A stretch of DNA of 6,390 nucleotides from Chloroflexota bacterium (GTDB lineage: Bacteria > Chloroflexota > Limnocylindria > Limnocylindrales > CSP1-4), in contig JACCQX010000038.1 in the NCBI GenBank assembly GCA_013813905.1, positions 1-6,390 on the forward strand, in the 5' to 3' direction. Position 1 is the stretch's first letter; every line of letters begins with the position of its first letter. Shown here in pieces: positions 5,722-6,390 of this stretch. The position numbers were made by a program, and so were the translations under genes. The notes under the pieces are model-generated. The model made no database searches, had not been told where the DNA came from, and saw only the letters and a program-made list of their open reading frames with translations.

Positions 5722-6390
5722 CCGGACCGTCCGATGCCGCGGCTGTCTCGACCACGCCCACATCACTGTCCAAGGCACGCTCGGCATAGTGGCAGGCGGC
5801 TGCCTGCTCACCGGCCACGGTCCGGAGTTCAGGCTCCACGGTTCGACAGTCTTCCGGTCGGCCGAGCCGCTCGTAGAGCCAGCATCGCGTGTGGAAGCGG
5901 CAGCCCGGAGGAGGGTCCGCTGGCGAGGGAACGTCGCCGACCAGGATGACTCGCCGGCGGCGGCGCTCGAGGGCCGGATCGGGCACGGGCACGGCGGAGA
6001 GCAGCGCTCGCGTGTAGGGATGTGCGGGAGATGCGTAAGCGGCCCTGGACGGCCCGATCTCCACGATCCGGCCGAGGTACATGACTGCGACACGGTCGGA
6101 GATGTGACGCACGGCGGCGAGGTCATGGGAGATGAACAGGTACGTCAAGCCGAGCCGGCCGCGCAGATCCATCAGCAGGTTCAAGACCTGGCCCTGGATG
6201 GATACGTCGAGCGCGCTGATCGGCTCATCGCAGACGATGAACTCGGGTTCGACGGCGAGCGCACGCGCCACGCCGATGCGCTGCCGCTGGCCGCCCGAGA
6301 ACTCGTGCGGATAGCGGGCCACGAAGGCGGGGTCGAGACCGACGAGCGCCAGCAGCTCCTGCACGCGCTTCGCCTTCGCGTGCCCGTGCG
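5696..6390 (-). CDS. Oligopeptide/dipeptide ABC transporter ATP-binding protein, C-terminal part (5' end outside window)
   Basis: The minus-strand frame is open from the window edge (H-G-H-A-K-A-K-R before GTG 6364) to TAG at 5698-5696, about 231 visible residues. The Walker A half lies outside. Counting from the GTG codon as residue 1, the ABC signature is FSGGQRQR (22-29), Walker B is FIVCDEP (42-48), the D-loop is SALD, and the H-loop His is in LFISHD (His80). The C-terminal tail has [13 protein letters not shown] (114-126), the oligopeptide/dipeptide transporter tail motif, and four cysteines at 155, 161, 173 and 191 ([14 protein letters not shown]). This identifies an OppD/OppF or DppD/DppF type subunit that powers peptide or nickel-type import at the cytoplasmic face of the membrane. 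The OppD-type or OppF-type position and the substrate cannot be decided. Partner permeases should lie beyond 6390. It converges on the regulator gene with only 4 bases between stops. Confidence 0.95.
   Translation of the reverse strand, partial: HGHAKAKRVQELLALVGLDPAFVARYPHEFSGGQRQRIGVARALAVEPEFIVCDEPISALDVSIQGQVLNLLMDLRGRLGLTYLFISHDLAAVRHISDRVAVMYLGRIVEIGPSRAAYASPAHPYTRALLSAVPVPDPALERRRRRVILVGDVPSPADPPPGCRFHTRCWLYERLGRPEDCRTVEPELRTVAGEQAAACHYAERALDSDVGVVETAAASDGPARQIMPRG

Noticed and set aside
1..6390. Anti-phage defence island or mobile element
   Set aside because: A STAND ATPase with a cyclase domain can recall defence proteins, but there are no effector genes, integrases, transposases or terminal repeats; ordinary signalling fits better.

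Overview
The window is GC-rich, gene-dense bacterial DNA. The gene content suggests a soil or sediment member of the Chloroflexota, or less likely the Actinomycetota. The clues are a cyclase-STAND regulator, a paired TauE/SafE transporter and DUF1634 protein, a DUF885 metallohydrolase, and an ECF sigma fragment beginning MDTDLVVRAQRGDEEAF. This assignment is inferred from family content; no marker gene is present. I found no tRNA, rRNA, CRISPR array, insertion sequence or phage gene.

Layout: (1) 1-807, plus strand: the C-terminal half of a DUF885 family zinc hydrolase that begins outside the window, followed by a good intrinsic terminator at 946-984. (2) 1012-2222, minus strand: a two-gene unit of a TauE/SafE anion transporter and a DUF1634 membrane protein joined by an ATGA stop/start overlap. 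A possible 19-codon leader ORF (2233-2292) with a strong Shine-Dalgarno sequence precedes it. (3) 2223-2739: a divergent intergenic region of about 500 bases. It holds the small ORF, three DnaA-box-like 9-mers in one orientation, a weak forward promoter and a 16-bp direct repeat. (4) 2740-5691, plus strand: one long ORF of 983 codons. Its first part is the wreck of an ECF sigma factor (region 2 only, broken by a 1-base frameshift). Its main part, from about codon 81, is a class III cyclase domain, a STAND/NB-ARC-like ATPase and a TPR-like sensor region. (5) 5696-6390, minus strand: the C-terminal part of an oligopeptide/dipeptide ABC transporter ATPase, running off the window and convergent with the regulator (4 bases between the stop codons).

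The most interesting point is the ECF sigma relic fused in frame to the cyclase-ATPase gene. The sigma start codon and upstream region now lie directly before the signalling gene, so the annotated N-terminus of the 983-aa ORF is probably not the real one. The remaining genes look like ordinary transport and metabolic functions with no obvious common pathway.
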